DNA of 64,000 nucleotides from contig JAABSV010000016.1 of NCBI GenBank assembly GCA_011390165.1, positions 1-64,000 on the forward strand. The letters run 5' to 3'. Shown here in pieces: positions 29,291 through 37,484 of the stretch (position 1 is the stretch's first letter; each line of letters starts with the position of its first letter). The position numbers and the translations under genes were made by a program. The DNA is from Desulfobulbaceae bacterium (GTDB lineage Bacteria; Desulfobacterota; Desulfobulbia; Desulfobulbales; Desulfocapsaceae). The notes beneath the pieces are model-generated. The model saw only the letters and a program-made list of their open reading frames with translations. It was not told the DNA's origin and made no database searches.

Positions 29291-30610
29291 TTGGCTGAGA
29301 AGAACCCGGCCGCAGGCCGCCGGGCTGTCGCCGGAATCCTCATCGCCCTGATGGCCACCACCGCCATCGGCAACGGGTTCACCCCGGAGATACCCTCCTG
29401 GCTGGCCGGCACCTTTGCCTGGGCCGCCGGCGGCCTGCTCATCTGGCAGGTTTCCCGGGCCCAACTGCTGCAGATCAGCTTTCTGCTGCTGCTCAGTTCC
29501 GCGGTGTTCGGCACCGCTTTGGCCCTTGGCGACCACCCCTCCTGGCTTCGCCTGCTCGACTCCACCACCGGTTTGCTGGCCATGTTGGCGGCAGTCAGTT
29601 TTCTTCGCCTGGTGGCGATGGGTGGCAGCACCGGCGAAGAGAGCCCGCCACAGGGGATGATCGCCTTTCGCCAAACCATGCTGGTAGTGGCCCTGTTCGG
29701 CAGTTTTATCAATATCTCGGCTGCCGTGCTGGTTGCCGACCGTCTCTCCCGCACCAGGCCGCTCAGCCCCTTTGCGGCCCAGTCAATCATCCGGGTCTTT
29801 ACCGGCGGTGCCGCCTGGTCCCCCTTTTTCGCCGGCATGGCGGTGGTCCTCACCTATATTGCCGAGGCCAGACTGTTGTCGGTGATGGTGGTCGGCCTCC
29901 CCTTTGCCGCCATCGGCCTGCTCCTGGTGCTGGCCGAGGCTCACTGGCGCTATCGCCCGGAACTGGCCGGCTTCGAGGGGTACCCGGTAACCTTCGCCAG
30001 CCTCTGGGTGCCGCTGAGCCTCACCTTCGCCGTGGTAAGTGGCCATGCCGCCCTTCCCAAGGTACCGATCCTGGCCATTATCGCCCTGTCGGCCGTGGCG
30101 GTCAGCGTCCTTTTTCTTACCTTTCGCCATGGGCCGAGCGGTGCCTGCCGGTACCTCCTCGACCACATCCTCCATGGCCTGCCGGGAATGGTCGGTGAAC
30201 TTCTGCTCTTTCTCTCCGCCGGCATGCTGGTAGTGGGGCTGCAGGCACTGGTGGCGGCGGAACACTTTCAGCTGCCGGCCATCGCCAATTTCACGGCCAT
30301 AAACGCCGCCCTTCTCCTGGCCGCCATGGTGGCCGCCTCGGCGGTCGGGGTTCACCCGATCATCTCCATCGCCCTGGCCACGCCGCTGCTCACCCCAAGC
30401 GAGCCGGCACCCCTGCTGCTGGCGATGTGCTATGTCTTTGCCTGGAGTCTGGGGACCTGTGCCGGCCCGCTCTCCGGCATCAATCTGACCATGCAGGGGC
30501 GGTATGGCATAGAAAGCTTCCGAGGCGCCACCCGCAACTGGCCCTATGTGGCGGCGATGTACGGGGTTGGGGTTGTTCTCCTCTTTCTGGTCGACCGGCT
30601 GGCCGGATAA
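29291..30610 (+). CDS. polytopic membrane protein, probable ion/solute transporter
   Basis: The 439-residue protein is almost entirely hydrophobic, with about twelve predicted helices and short loops. It lacks signature motifs I can name. The size, two-half organisation and polar breaks such as NGFTPEIP, SFINISA and GTCAGPLSGINLTMQG resemble ion-transporter superfamily permeases. The substrate is unknown. The start is uncertain: TTG 29291 has no clear ribosome site and an ATG exists 20 codons on. It is divergent from the sensor kinase gene with a 150-base gap, so the two-component pair might regulate it. Confidence 0.6.
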   Translation: MAEKNPAAGRRAVAGILIALMATTAIGNGFTPEIPSWLAGTFAWAAGGLLIWQVSRAQLLQISFLLLLSSAVFGTALALGDHPSWLRLLDSTTGLLAMLAAVSFLRLVAMGGSTGEESPPQGMIAFRQTMLVVALFGSFINISAAVLVADRLSRTRPLSPFAAQSIIRVFTGGAAWSPFFAGMAVVLTYIAEARLLSVMVVGLPFAAIGLLLVLAEAHWRYRPELAGFEGYPVTFASLWVPLSLTFAVVSGHAALPKVPILAIIALSAVAVSVLFLTFRHGPSGACRYLLDHILHGLPGMVGELLLFLSAGMLVVGLQALVAAEHFQLPAIANFTAINAALLLAAMVAASAVGVHPIISIALATPLLTPSEPAPLLLAMCYVFAWSLGTCAGPLSGINLTMQGRYGIESFRGATRNWPYVAAMYGVGVVLLFLVDRLAG

Positions 30611-30787
30611 ACAGGGCCGGAAGAAGCATCGCTGCAAAGTATCGCCATCCAGTACAGTGCCTTGTAAAAGGTCGGCGCTACAGCTGATGACATAGACTTG
30701 GCCAAAAAAGTAATGAGAAGAGGAAAAATGGAGGTCCCCAGGCCGATCAGCTCTGCCACTGACCGACGCCCAAAGGCCCCAGCCGGG

Positions 30788-31225
30788 TCAGCGTCCTTTC
30801 GCCTGCTCGATAAGCCGGTTGTTACGCTCGACCAGCTGCTGTCGGCCGCCGGCGAGGCTGTTTGATTTCAGCCCGAACTGCGCCGCCTGCCGGTACTCAC
30901 CCTGGCCGTACTTGATCCGGGCGAGCGTATGCCAGTAGTGGGCGTTGCGCGGCTCGATCCGCAAGGCTCGTTCGAGAAACATCTCCGCCCTGTCCCACTG
31001 CCCGGCGGCAAGGGCCTTCACCCCATCGTGATAGAGCCCCGCCGCCGGCCCGGTCTCGGCGACATAAGGCTGAGGTACCGCCAGCGGGGCCGGCCTGCTG
31101 ACGGGTGGCGAGGAGGTTGATGGCGAGGTGGGCGGCGGGGAAAAGATCTGTCGCCCGGGGGCACAGCTGTTGAGCAGCAAGGTGACGGCAATGATCGCAA
31201 AAAGAGGGAAAGCAGATGGTCGCAT
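30788..31225 (-). CDS. TPR-containing lipoprotein
   Basis: The 145-residue protein begins at ATG 31225 with a type II signal peptide whose lipobox is LLNSC, so Cys21 should be lipidated. A Pro/Ser-rich linker follows and then a tetratricopeptide-like unit (GVKALAAGQWDRAEMFLERA and LARIKYGQGEYRQAAQFG). It is 38 bases downstream of the PBP1b gene on the same strand. A role as an outer-membrane activator of the synthase, like LpoB, is possible from context only; homology to LpoA or LpoB is not evident. Confidence 0.75.
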   Translation of the reverse strand: MRPSAFPLFAIIAVTLLLNSCAPGRQIFSPPPTSPSTSSPPVSRPAPLAVPQPYVAETGPAAGLYHDGVKALAAGQWDRAEMFLERALRIEPRNAHYWHTLARIKYGQGEYRQAAQFGLKSNSLAGGRQQLVERNNRLIEQAKGR

Positions 31226-31263
31226 ACGGCTCCTGGCTGGCGCGGCAAGCAATCTTGCCGGCC

Positions 31264-33573
31264 CTACTGGGTGGAGAGGGTCTGCCGCAGCAGCCCCCGG
31301 ATGGAATCGATCAGCCCCTTGCCGGGGGCCGGCGGCGGTCTAGACCGCTCCGGTTGCGGCAGACCCTCGACGGCCGGCACCTGGGTCGGGGCGGCGACAA
31401 CCGGCAGCAGCAGGCTGTCACCCAGGATCACCGGGCGGAGAGTTTGCCGGTTAAACCGCTGCCAGGTGATCCCAGGTGGTTCGGTGAGGACCAGGGGTGC
31501 GCTCTGGATCGCCGCCAGAACCTTCATCCACACGGCCAGGGCACCCCCGGCGCCGGTCAGGTCGATGGGGCGGTTGTCGTCCCGTCCCAGCCAGACGACC
31601 GCAAGGTGCTCGCCGGTAAAACCGGCGAACCAGCTGTCCCGCAGCTCGTTGGTGGTCCCGGTCTTGCCGGCCGGGCGCAGGCCGGCCAAGGGGGAAGCAA
31701 GGACCGCCCGGCCGGTTCCCTCGTCCATCACCCGTTGCAGGGCGTAGTTGAGCAAAAAAATGGCCTCCGACGGAAAACGCTGCTCGACGGAAAGGCCGTA
31801 ACGGCTCAAGGTGGTCTTGTCCGCCGCCTGCACCGCGTTGATCGCCCGGAGCGGGGTGTAAAAGCCGTCCGCCGCCAGGGTCTGGTAGATCTGGGTCACC
31901 TCGAAGGGAGTCATCGCCACCGCGCCAAGCAGCAACGAGGGTAGCTGGGGAATCTCCTCTGGAAAGCCAAGCTGTTGCAGGGTTTCGGTTACCGCCGCCA
32001 ACCCCAGTGCCAGGCCGAGTTGGACCGTGGCGAGATTATAGGAGTTGGCCAGAGCGGCATAGAGGGCAACGGTGCCGTGCTCACGACGGTCGTAATTCTG
32101 CGGCTGCCACGCCTGACCATTCTCACCGGTGAGGGTGACCTGGGTGTCGTTTACCGGCGAGGCCAGGCCGTAGCCATGGGCAAGGGCGGCGAGATAGACC
32201 GCCGGCTTGACCAGGGAACCAATCGGCCGGCGGGCCTGCAGCGCCCGATTAAAGGTGCCCTGCTGCGGAACCCGGCCGCCAACCAGGGCGAGTACCTCGC
32301 CATTGTCGCGATTGCTGAGGACCATCGCCCCCTCGAGTTGCTCCCGCCGGCCTTCCGCTTCGAGCTGGCCGATCGTCTCGAGCAGGTTTCGTTCCGCCTC
32401 GAACTGGAGGCGGGGGTCGAGGGTGGTCAGCACCTGCAGCCCATCGGTTTTCAGGTCGACCTCCTGATATTCCACCGCCAGCTGCTGCCGCACCAGATCG
32501 AGAAAGGCCGGAAAGCGGTTGAAGCCGCCCGACTGCCCCGCGCTGTCAAGGAGCGGCGCGGCAGTGGCGGCATGGAAGGTCTCCTGGTCGATCAACCCGG
32601 CATCCGCCATCCGGGCAAGGACCAGCTGGCGACGCTGGCGGCACCCTTCCGGGTTGCGCCGGGGGTCGTACAGGCTGGGCCCCTTCACCATCCCGACAAG
32701 CATGGCGATCTGGGCGGGGCTCAAGTCGTTCAGGGCCCGGCGGAAATAGTGCTGCCCGGCGAGGGCAAAACCGTGGATTGCCCGGTTGCCGTCCTGCCCG
32801 AGAAAGACCTCGTTGAGATAGGTTGTGAGGATCTCCTCCTTGCTGTAGCGCCAGTCAAGAACCACCGCCATCAGCGCCTCCTTGATCTTTCGGCTCAGGG
32901 TCCGCTCGGGGGTGAGGAAGAGGTTTTTGACCAGCTGCTGGGTGATGGTGCTTCCCCCCTGCACCCGGCTCCCAGCCCGGATATTGGCGAGCAGGGCCCG
33001 GACGATGGCCAGCGGGGCGATCCCGAAATGGCGATAGAAATTCTGGTCTTCTACTACCAGAAGGCTCTGGCGCAACAGGGGGGGGATTTCCTGCGACTCG
33101 AGGACAATCCGGTCCTCGTGGACGATGGGGTGGAAACTGCCGATCCGGGCGGGATCGATCCTCGCCAGGGAGAGTTCCTCGCCGCTCCGGCCATCGCTCA
33201 GGGCGCTGACGGAGTCCGCGGAAAAACGCAGCCTGAGGTGGCGCGAGGGTTCAAACCCGGAAGGGAAGTGGAAGCCGCGGCTGATCAGCTCGATTAACCC
33301 GCCATCGCGGCTGTAGCTTCCCTCCCCTTGCAGTTGCAATCCCTGGCGGTAGCCGGAGAGGAGCAGTTCCTCCTCGACCATCGCCGCGGAGAGCCTCTGC
33401 CCGAGATAGAGCTCCAGAGGGCGGGCGTACACCGTAGCCGGCAGAGACCAGCGTTTCCCCTCGAACCGAAGGCTGATCTCGTCGTCGAGACGAGTAGCGT
33501 ACCAGAAGAGCAGAGAAAAGCCGGCAAGGAGGAGCAGGACGATGCCGCCGGCAAAGTAGATGGTTTTGCGCAT
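31264..33573 (-). CDS. mrcB: bifunctional penicillin-binding protein 1B
   Basis: Class A PBP that polymerises and cross-links peptidoglycan. The 769 residues contain an N-terminal membrane anchor (about 5-25), a UB2H-like region (about 55-140), a glycosyltransferase domain with catalytic Glu175 (VVEDQNFYRHFG), and a transpeptidase domain with Ser453-x-x-Lys456 (SLVK), Ser511-Tyr-Asn513 and Lys637-Thr-Gly639. The UB2H region marks it as PBP1b rather than PBP1a. The C-terminus is Pro-rich. A TPR lipoprotein gene follows, and the decayed DUF3047/exported-protein remnant lies just upstream. Confidence 0.95.
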   Translation of the reverse strand: MRKTIYFAGGIVLLLLAGFSLLFWYATRLDDEISLRFEGKRWSLPATVYARPLELYLGQRLSAAMVEEELLLSGYRQGLQLQGEGSYSRDGGLIELISRGFHFPSGFEPSRHLRLRFSADSVSALSDGRSGEELSLARIDPARIGSFHPIVHEDRIVLESQEIPPLLRQSLLVVEDQNFYRHFGIAPLAIVRALLANIRAGSRVQGGSTITQQLVKNLFLTPERTLSRKIKEALMAVVLDWRYSKEEILTTYLNEVFLGQDGNRAIHGFALAGQHYFRRALNDLSPAQIAMLVGMVKGPSLYDPRRNPEGCRQRRQLVLARMADAGLIDQETFHAATAAPLLDSAGQSGGFNRFPAFLDLVRQQLAVEYQEVDLKTDGLQVLTTLDPRLQFEAERNLLETIGQLEAEGRREQLEGAMVLSNRDNGEVLALVGGRVPQQGTFNRALQARRPIGSLVKPAVYLAALAHGYGLASPVNDTQVTLTGENGQAWQPQNYDRREHGTVALYAALANSYNLATVQLGLALGLAAVTETLQQLGFPEEIPQLPSLLLGAVAMTPFEVTQIYQTLAADGFYTPLRAINAVQAADKTTLSRYGLSVEQRFPSEAIFLLNYALQRVMDEGTGRAVLASPLAGLRPAGKTGTTNELRDSWFAGFTGEHLAVVWLGRDDNRPIDLTGAGGALAVWMKVLAAIQSAPLVLTEPPGITWQRFNRQTLRPVILGDSLLLPVVAAPTQVPAVEGLPQPERSRPPPAPGKGLIDSIRGLLRQTLSTQ

Positions 33574-33589
33574 TTTTCCTCTCGCGCCC

Positions 33590-33816
33590 TTACCGGCTGC
33601 GCAGTTCGATGAATTCGAGATACGAGGTGGCCGCCTCGCCGGTGTTGTCGGATTCGTTCAGAATCGCAGGGAGGCGACCAGCTGCGGCGGCTGGACAAAA
33701 ACCAGAGGCGGCGGGGCCCCGATATTGACAGTAAAATCGACCGAAACCTGCGCTGGTGCCAGTCGGGATAAGGACAGGAACAGAGCAAACACGGCCACGG
33801 TTGTTGTCTTCTGTAT
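33590..33816 (-). pseudogene. chimeric remnant: exported-protein N-terminus joined to a DUF3047 tail
   Basis: The 5' part encodes a good signal peptide (KTTTVAVFALFLSLSRLAPAQ) and a mature start like VNIGAPPPLVFV. Its expected ATG, 7 bases after AAGGAG, is ATA. After about 50 codons the frame breaks by one base. In the neighbouring frame it continues as LNESDNTGEAATSYLEFIEL, which matches NDSDNTGEAAVSFVDFIEI, the end of the DUF3047 gene at 19.2 kb. The DNA similarity covers about 75 bases. The rest of the 480-base gap before the flavodoxin gene holds nothing recognised. Confidence 0.7.
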
Positions 33817-34055
33817 GGCACAACTCCTTTGCTGGAGAGGACACGAACCGCCGGCGTGCCCCAAATTATAACCATTTTCGGCCCGCCTGGGGGTGATCTC
33901 TCCGATATTCAGGGTAGCCAAGGGATTCTCCCCTGTCAACTTCTCGTTGACGCTTGGGAGACTATGGAGCATCATGCAGCGGGGAAAAGCTCGGGCAGGC
34001 GAAGCGAGGACCTGCACCCCGTCACCAAACCACCACAGCGAAGGGGAACACCACC

Positions 34056-34691
34056 ATGAAAGTAGTCGCATTCAACGGCAGCCCCAACAAGGAAGGCAAT
34101 ACCTGGCACGCCATCAAGATGGTCAGCGAGGAACTGGACAAGGCGGGCATCGCCACCGAGATCGTCCACGTCGGCAACAAGGCAATCCGTGGCTGTCTGG
34201 CCTGCGGCCAGTGCATCAAGATGATGAACGAGCAGTGCATCCAGGGCGACGATCCAGTCAACGAGTGGATCCAGAAGATGAAGGCGGCCGACGGGATCAT
34301 CATCGGCTCACCGGTCCATTTTTCGGCCATCGCCGGCACGATGAAATCCTTTCTCGACCGGGCCTTTTACGTCTCGGGGGTCAACAACTCCCTGCTCCGC
34401 CACAAGGTGGGGGCGGCGGTGGTGGCTGTCCGCCGTTCCGGCGGCCTGCCGACCGTCAATCAACTCTACAACTTTCTCTGCTATACCGAGATGCTCCTGC
34501 CCACCGCCAACTACTGGAACGTCATCCACGGCACCAGGCCGGGCGAGGCCACCGGCGACGCGGAAGGGGTACAGATCATGCGGACCCTGGGGAAAAACAT
34601 GGCCTGGCTGATGCGGCTGGTGGAACACGGCAAGGGGGCAATCACCCCGCCGGAGCGAGAAAACAAGATCAGGATGAATTTCATCCGCTAG
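34056..34691 (+). CDS. flavodoxin-fold NAD(P)H-dependent FMN reductase
   Basis: The 211-residue protein belongs to the NADPH-dependent FMN reductase / iron-sulfur flavoprotein family. The FMN phosphate loop is NGSPNKEGNTW at residues 6-16. A Cys cluster, GCLACGQCIKMMNEQC (about 48-63), resembles the iron-sulfur-flavoprotein motif, and GSPVHFSAIAGTMKSFLDR is the second FMN segment. The likely role is electron transfer or detoxification in anaerobes. The start has AAGGGG upstream. It sits between two pseudogenes, alone on its strand. Confidence 0.9.
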   Translation: MKVVAFNGSPNKEGNTWHAIKMVSEELDKAGIATEIVHVGNKAIRGCLACGQCIKMMNEQCIQGDDPVNEWIQKMKAADGIIIGSPVHFSAIAGTMKSFLDRAFYVSGVNNSLLRHKVGAAVVAVRRSGGLPTVNQLYNFLCYTEMLLPTANYWNVIHGTRPGEATGDAEGVQIMRTLGKNMAWLMRLVEHGKGAITPPERENKIRMNFIR

Positions 34692-34822
34692 GCCAAGGAC
34701 GCCTCTTTGCTGCCGGGGAATTCCCACTTCAGCGGCATCCGCATCGAGGCGCTGCGCTAGGCTGCCAACACCAGACCGTCCCGGACCAGGATGGCGCACG
34801 CGACCGGAATTTCGCTGTTCAT
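34692..34822 (-). pseudogene. decayed MutT/NUDIX gene fragment
   Basis: On the minus strand, ATG 34822 opens IPVACAILVRDGLVLAA, then an in-frame TAG, then RSASMRMPLKWEFPGSKEA. This is the N-terminal part of an 8-oxo-dGTP pyrophosphatase (family pattern: VLAAQRS...WEFPGGK). The stop replaces the expected Gln (CAG to TAG) and Ser replaces a Gly of the NUDIX start. The fragment ends before the catalytic NUDIX box is complete. It is too short to work. Confidence 0.75.
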
Positions 34823-34826
34823 CTGA

Positions 34827-34863
34827 GACAAAAACCACTCACATCACAAAAATGTAAGTGGTT
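34827..34863 (-). terminator. intrinsic terminator of tRNA-Thr
   Basis: In the minus direction AACCACTTACAT and ATGTGAGTGGTT form a 12-bp stem with one G-T wobble and a 7-base loop, followed by TTTTTGTC. The wobble becomes a C-A mismatch on the other strand, which fixes the direction. It starts 9 bases after the tRNA 3' end. Confidence 0.8.
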
Positions 34864-34871
34864 GATTTTGA

Positions 34872-34947
34872 TGGAGCCAGCAAGCGGGATCGAACCGCTG
34901 GCCTGCGCTTTACGAGAGCGCCGCTCTACCGACTGAGCTATGCTGGC
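34872..34947 (-). tRNA. tRNA-Thr (anticodon CGT)
   Basis: Complete minus-strand cloverleaf: acceptor GCCAGCA pairing with TGCTGGC, D arm GCTCAGTCGGTAGAGC, anticodon loop CTCGTAA giving CGT (codon ACG), T arm with GGTTCGATCC, and encoded CCA. Confidence 0.95.
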
Positions 34948-34985
34948 TTGGCAGGTGAGAGGTGCTGACCCCTCTCCAGGCTGCC

Positions 34986-35014
34986 TGTATAGCAGGAAAT
35001 TGTTGAAAGTTCAA
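34986..35014 (-). promoter_or_regulatory. sigma-70 promoter of tRNA-Thr
   Basis: On the minus strand TTGAAC and TATACA are separated by 17 bases. The -35 box lies only 5 bases from the start of the divergent cytochrome gene, so that gene has no room for its own promoter between them unless the boxes overlap or its true start lies downstream. Confidence 0.7.
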
Positions 35015-35019
35015 GGTCA

Positions 35020-36591
35020 ATGCATTATACCCCCTCCATGATTGGAAGGCGAAGTGAACAAGGGAGATCGGTGGGCCACTCGACCTCTGCCGCCACGGTG
35101 GTCACCAGGCTGTTCTTGCCTGCTCTGCTTCTCCCGGCACTCCTCCTCTTTCTCGCCGGCTGCCAGGAGGGCGGGCCACCAACTAAGACAAGCCCTCAAA
35201 ACTGCCTCGACTGCCACGCAGTCGCGCTGGATCCGCCCCACAACCTTGCCTGCACCAGTTGCCACCGGGGCGAAGAGCCAGCTGAGAGCGCCGACACCGC
35301 CCACCAAGGGCTGATCGCCCGTCCCGCCCACCCCGATCATCTGACGGCCAGCTGCGGCCCCTGCCACCGGCAGGAGGTGGCGGCAGTCAGTGCCAGCAGC
35401 CACTTCACCCTGCCCCGCACCACCAATCTCACCCGTGCCGCCTTCGGCGCAGAGGAGTGGCTCAGCAGCTATCGCCTCACCCCGGTGGCGGAGAATCCGG
35501 AAAGTGTCCTCGACCTGGCCGACGATCTCCTCCGCCGCCGCTGCTTCCACTGCCACCCGGCCAGTTCCGGTGAGGCCTATGCCGCTGTTCAGCGCGGTAC
35601 CGGCTGCGCCGCCTGCCACCTGCCGTTCGGCGACGGCCGGCTGCTCTCGCACCGCTTCACCGCACCGGCGGATGGCCGCTGCCTCGCCTGCCACTACGGC
35701 AACTACGTCGGCTTTGATTACTACGGCCGCTTCGAACACGATTTCAACCACGAGTACCGCACCCCCTACCTTGCCCCGGGCAGCACGCCGGCGGCACCCT
35801 ACCCCCCCCGCCCCTACGGGGTGGAGTACCGGCAACTGCAGCCGGATATCCACCAGCAGGCCGGGATGGCCTGTATCGACTGCCACGGTGGCGACGAACT
35901 GATGCGGGGGGGAAGCAGCCCCACCTGCCAGGGCTGCCACCTCCCGGGCGAGCAGCCTGGCCCGCCGCCACCCCGGGTAGACACCGGTCCGAGCGGAGCA
36001 CGCCACCTCGGTGTCGACGGCCGGGAACGACCGATTCCGCCGGCCAGCCACCCGGCCCACCGGCGCAACCCGGAGAGCAGCTGCCAGGCCTGCCATGCCC
36101 AGTGGGCGGTCTCCGACCTCGGCCGGCATTTCCTTCGCCAGGACAGCGACGATCTGGACGACTGGTGGGCCTTGGCGGTCCAGGGGAGCAGGGAGGTGGA
36201 GGAGTTGATCAGCACCAACACCAACTTTCTGCGGGCGGAACTGCCGGTGGTTATGAGCGATGGACTGAGCGGTGAAAAACGGCCCGGGATCTGGCTGCAA
36301 GGCTTTACCAGCCGCCGCTGGGAGATGGTAGAACTGGGCCGCAACCGGCAGGGGCTGATCAGCCCGATGCGGCCGATCCTCGACCTCAGCCTCTCCTGGC
36401 TTGACGAGGAGGAGGTGGTTCGCTTCGACGCCGTCCCGGCGGAGAGTGCCGGAGCAAACAAGGGACTGCGCCCCTACACCCCCCACACCACCGGCCCGGC
36501 CGGCCTCTTTGCCGAGGAACGGATCGCCGCCTTTCTCCGCCGGGAGGAGGCGGCACGGCAGCTTCCACCTGGAGAAGGTGGCGGGCCATGA
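35020..36591 (+). CDS. nine-heme c-type cytochrome lipoprotein
   Basis: The 523-residue protein has a hydrophobic signal segment ending LLLFLAGC, a likely lipobox, so it should be anchored to a membrane in the periplasm. Nine CxxCH motifs are visible: CLDCH, CTSCH, CGPCH, CFHCH, CAACH, CLACH, CIDCH, CQGCH and CQACH. They occupy the first two thirds; the last 170 residues carry no heme. This heme-free tail may be an interaction domain. AAGG lies 4 bases before ATG 35020; ATG 35038 and GTG 35071 are alternative starts. The stop overlaps rlpA as ATGA. Confidence 0.9.
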   Translation: MHYTPSMIGRRSEQGRSVGHSTSAATVVTRLFLPALLLPALLLFLAGCQEGGPPTKTSPQNCLDCHAVALDPPHNLACTSCHRGEEPAESADTAHQGLIARPAHPDHLTASCGPCHRQEVAAVSASSHFTLPRTTNLTRAAFGAEEWLSSYRLTPVAENPESVLDLADDLLRRRCFHCHPASSGEAYAAVQRGTGCAACHLPFGDGRLLSHRFTAPADGRCLACHYGNYVGFDYYGRFEHDFNHEYRTPYLAPGSTPAAPYPPRPYGVEYRQLQPDIHQQAGMACIDCHGGDELMRGGSSPTCQGCHLPGEQPGPPPPRVDTGPSGARHLGVDGRERPIPPASHPAHRRNPESSCQACHAQWAVSDLGRHFLRQDSDDLDDWWALAVQGSREVEELISTNTNFLRAELPVVMSDGLSGEKRPGIWLQGFTSRRWEMVELGRNRQGLISPMRPILDLSLSWLDEEEVVRFDAVPAESAGANKGLRPYTPHTTGPAGLFAEERIAAFLRREEAARQLPPGEGGGP

Positions 36592-37337
36592 AGAAAAATA
36601 TGAAACGGCGACGACCCCTCCACCTGGCCACCCTGCTGCTCGCCGCCCTCTCTCTGCCGCCGCTGGTGGACATCGAAATGGCCGAGGCCCGGCCGCGTAC
36701 CCAGCTGCCCTATGTGATCAACAGCCGGCAGTACTACCCGATCCCCTCGGCGAGGGGCTTTCGGGAAGAGGGCATCGCCTCCTGGTACGGCCCCAGTTTC
36801 CACGGTCGACGGACCTCCAACGGCGAGATCTACGACATGCACGGGATGACCGCCGCCCACAAGATTCTGCCCATGAACACCATGCTGCAGGTGAAGAACC
36901 TGGAAAACGGGCGCAGTACCGTGGTCCGGGTCAACGACCGCGGCCCCTTTATCCGTGGCCGGGTGATCGATCTCAGTCTCCAGGCGGCCAAGAGCCTGGC
37001 CATTGTCCGCAACGGCACCGCCCGGGTGGAGGTCGTCGCCCTGGCCGAGGGGCATGCCGGTGGCCCTGGCCAGCCACCCATCCTCCACTACCGCGACCTC
37101 TTAAGCGGCGAATTTTATGTACAGATCGGCGCCTTTGCCAAACAAGAGAACGCCACCAGGCTGCAACGGCGGTTCACCGAGACCGGCCACACCACGGTGA
37201 TCCAGCAATACCTGGGCAGCACCGCCCCCCTGTACCGGGTGCAGGTCTACGCCGGCAGGAACCTCTCCGAGGCCAGGCGCGCCGAGCAATCCCTGCTGGC
37301 CCGCGGCTACCAGGGGGCCTTTATCATTGCCCGCTAA
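36588..37337 (+). CDS. rlpA: RlpA-like septal lytic transglycosylase with SPOR domain
   Basis: The 249-residue exported protein has a signal peptide (about 9-34), then the double-psi beta-barrel RlpA domain (GIASWYGPSFHGRRTSNGE, about 60-78, through VRVNDRGPFIRGRVIDLS). A C-terminal SPOR repeat starts around FYVQIGAFAKQENA and binds denuded glycan at division sites. RlpA cleaves stem-less peptidoglycan. The four-base overlap with the cytochrome gene implies coupled translation, an unusual pairing. Confidence 0.92.
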   Translation: MKKNMKRRRPLHLATLLLAALSLPPLVDIEMAEARPRTQLPYVINSRQYYPIPSARGFREEGIASWYGPSFHGRRTSNGEIYDMHGMTAAHKILPMNTMLQVKNLENGRSTVVRVNDRGPFIRGRVIDLSLQAAKSLAIVRNGTARVEVVALAEGHAGGPGQPPILHYRDLLSGEFYVQIGAFAKQENATRLQRRFTETGHTTVIQQYLGSTAPLYRVQVYAGRNLSEARRAEQSLLARGYQGAFIIAR

Positions 37338-37409
37338 AGCTGCGCAACCGGCCAGGGTCACCTGGCCCACCTGACTCACCTCGGCTGGTTGAGCCACCAG
37401 GGCCACCAA

Positions 37410-37471
37410 GCCAATCGAACCAATCGAGCCAACCGAACCAATCGGGCCAACCAGATCAACCGAGCCATCGG
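37410..37471. repeat. 9-bp tandem repeat, about seven units
   Basis: Units GCCAATCGA and ACCAATCGA alternate with GCCAACCGA and related versions in strict 9-base register, just downstream of trpF and rlpA (convergent). A looser region, GAGCCACCAGGGCCACCAA, precedes it. In one frame the minus strand would give Leu/Val-Arg repeats, but no ribosome site supports translation. Confidence 0.75.
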
Positions 37472-37484
37472 CTCAACCAGACCC

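Noticed and set aside
29140-29853. N-terminal 238-codon extension of the sensor kinase frame
   Set aside because: The extension is antisense to the membrane protein gene at 29291, while ATG 29139 has a ribosome site and a signal peptide.
30544-30759. 71-codon minus-strand frame with hydrophobic start
   Set aside because: It overlaps the 3' end of the membrane protein gene, has no ribosome site and resembles no family.
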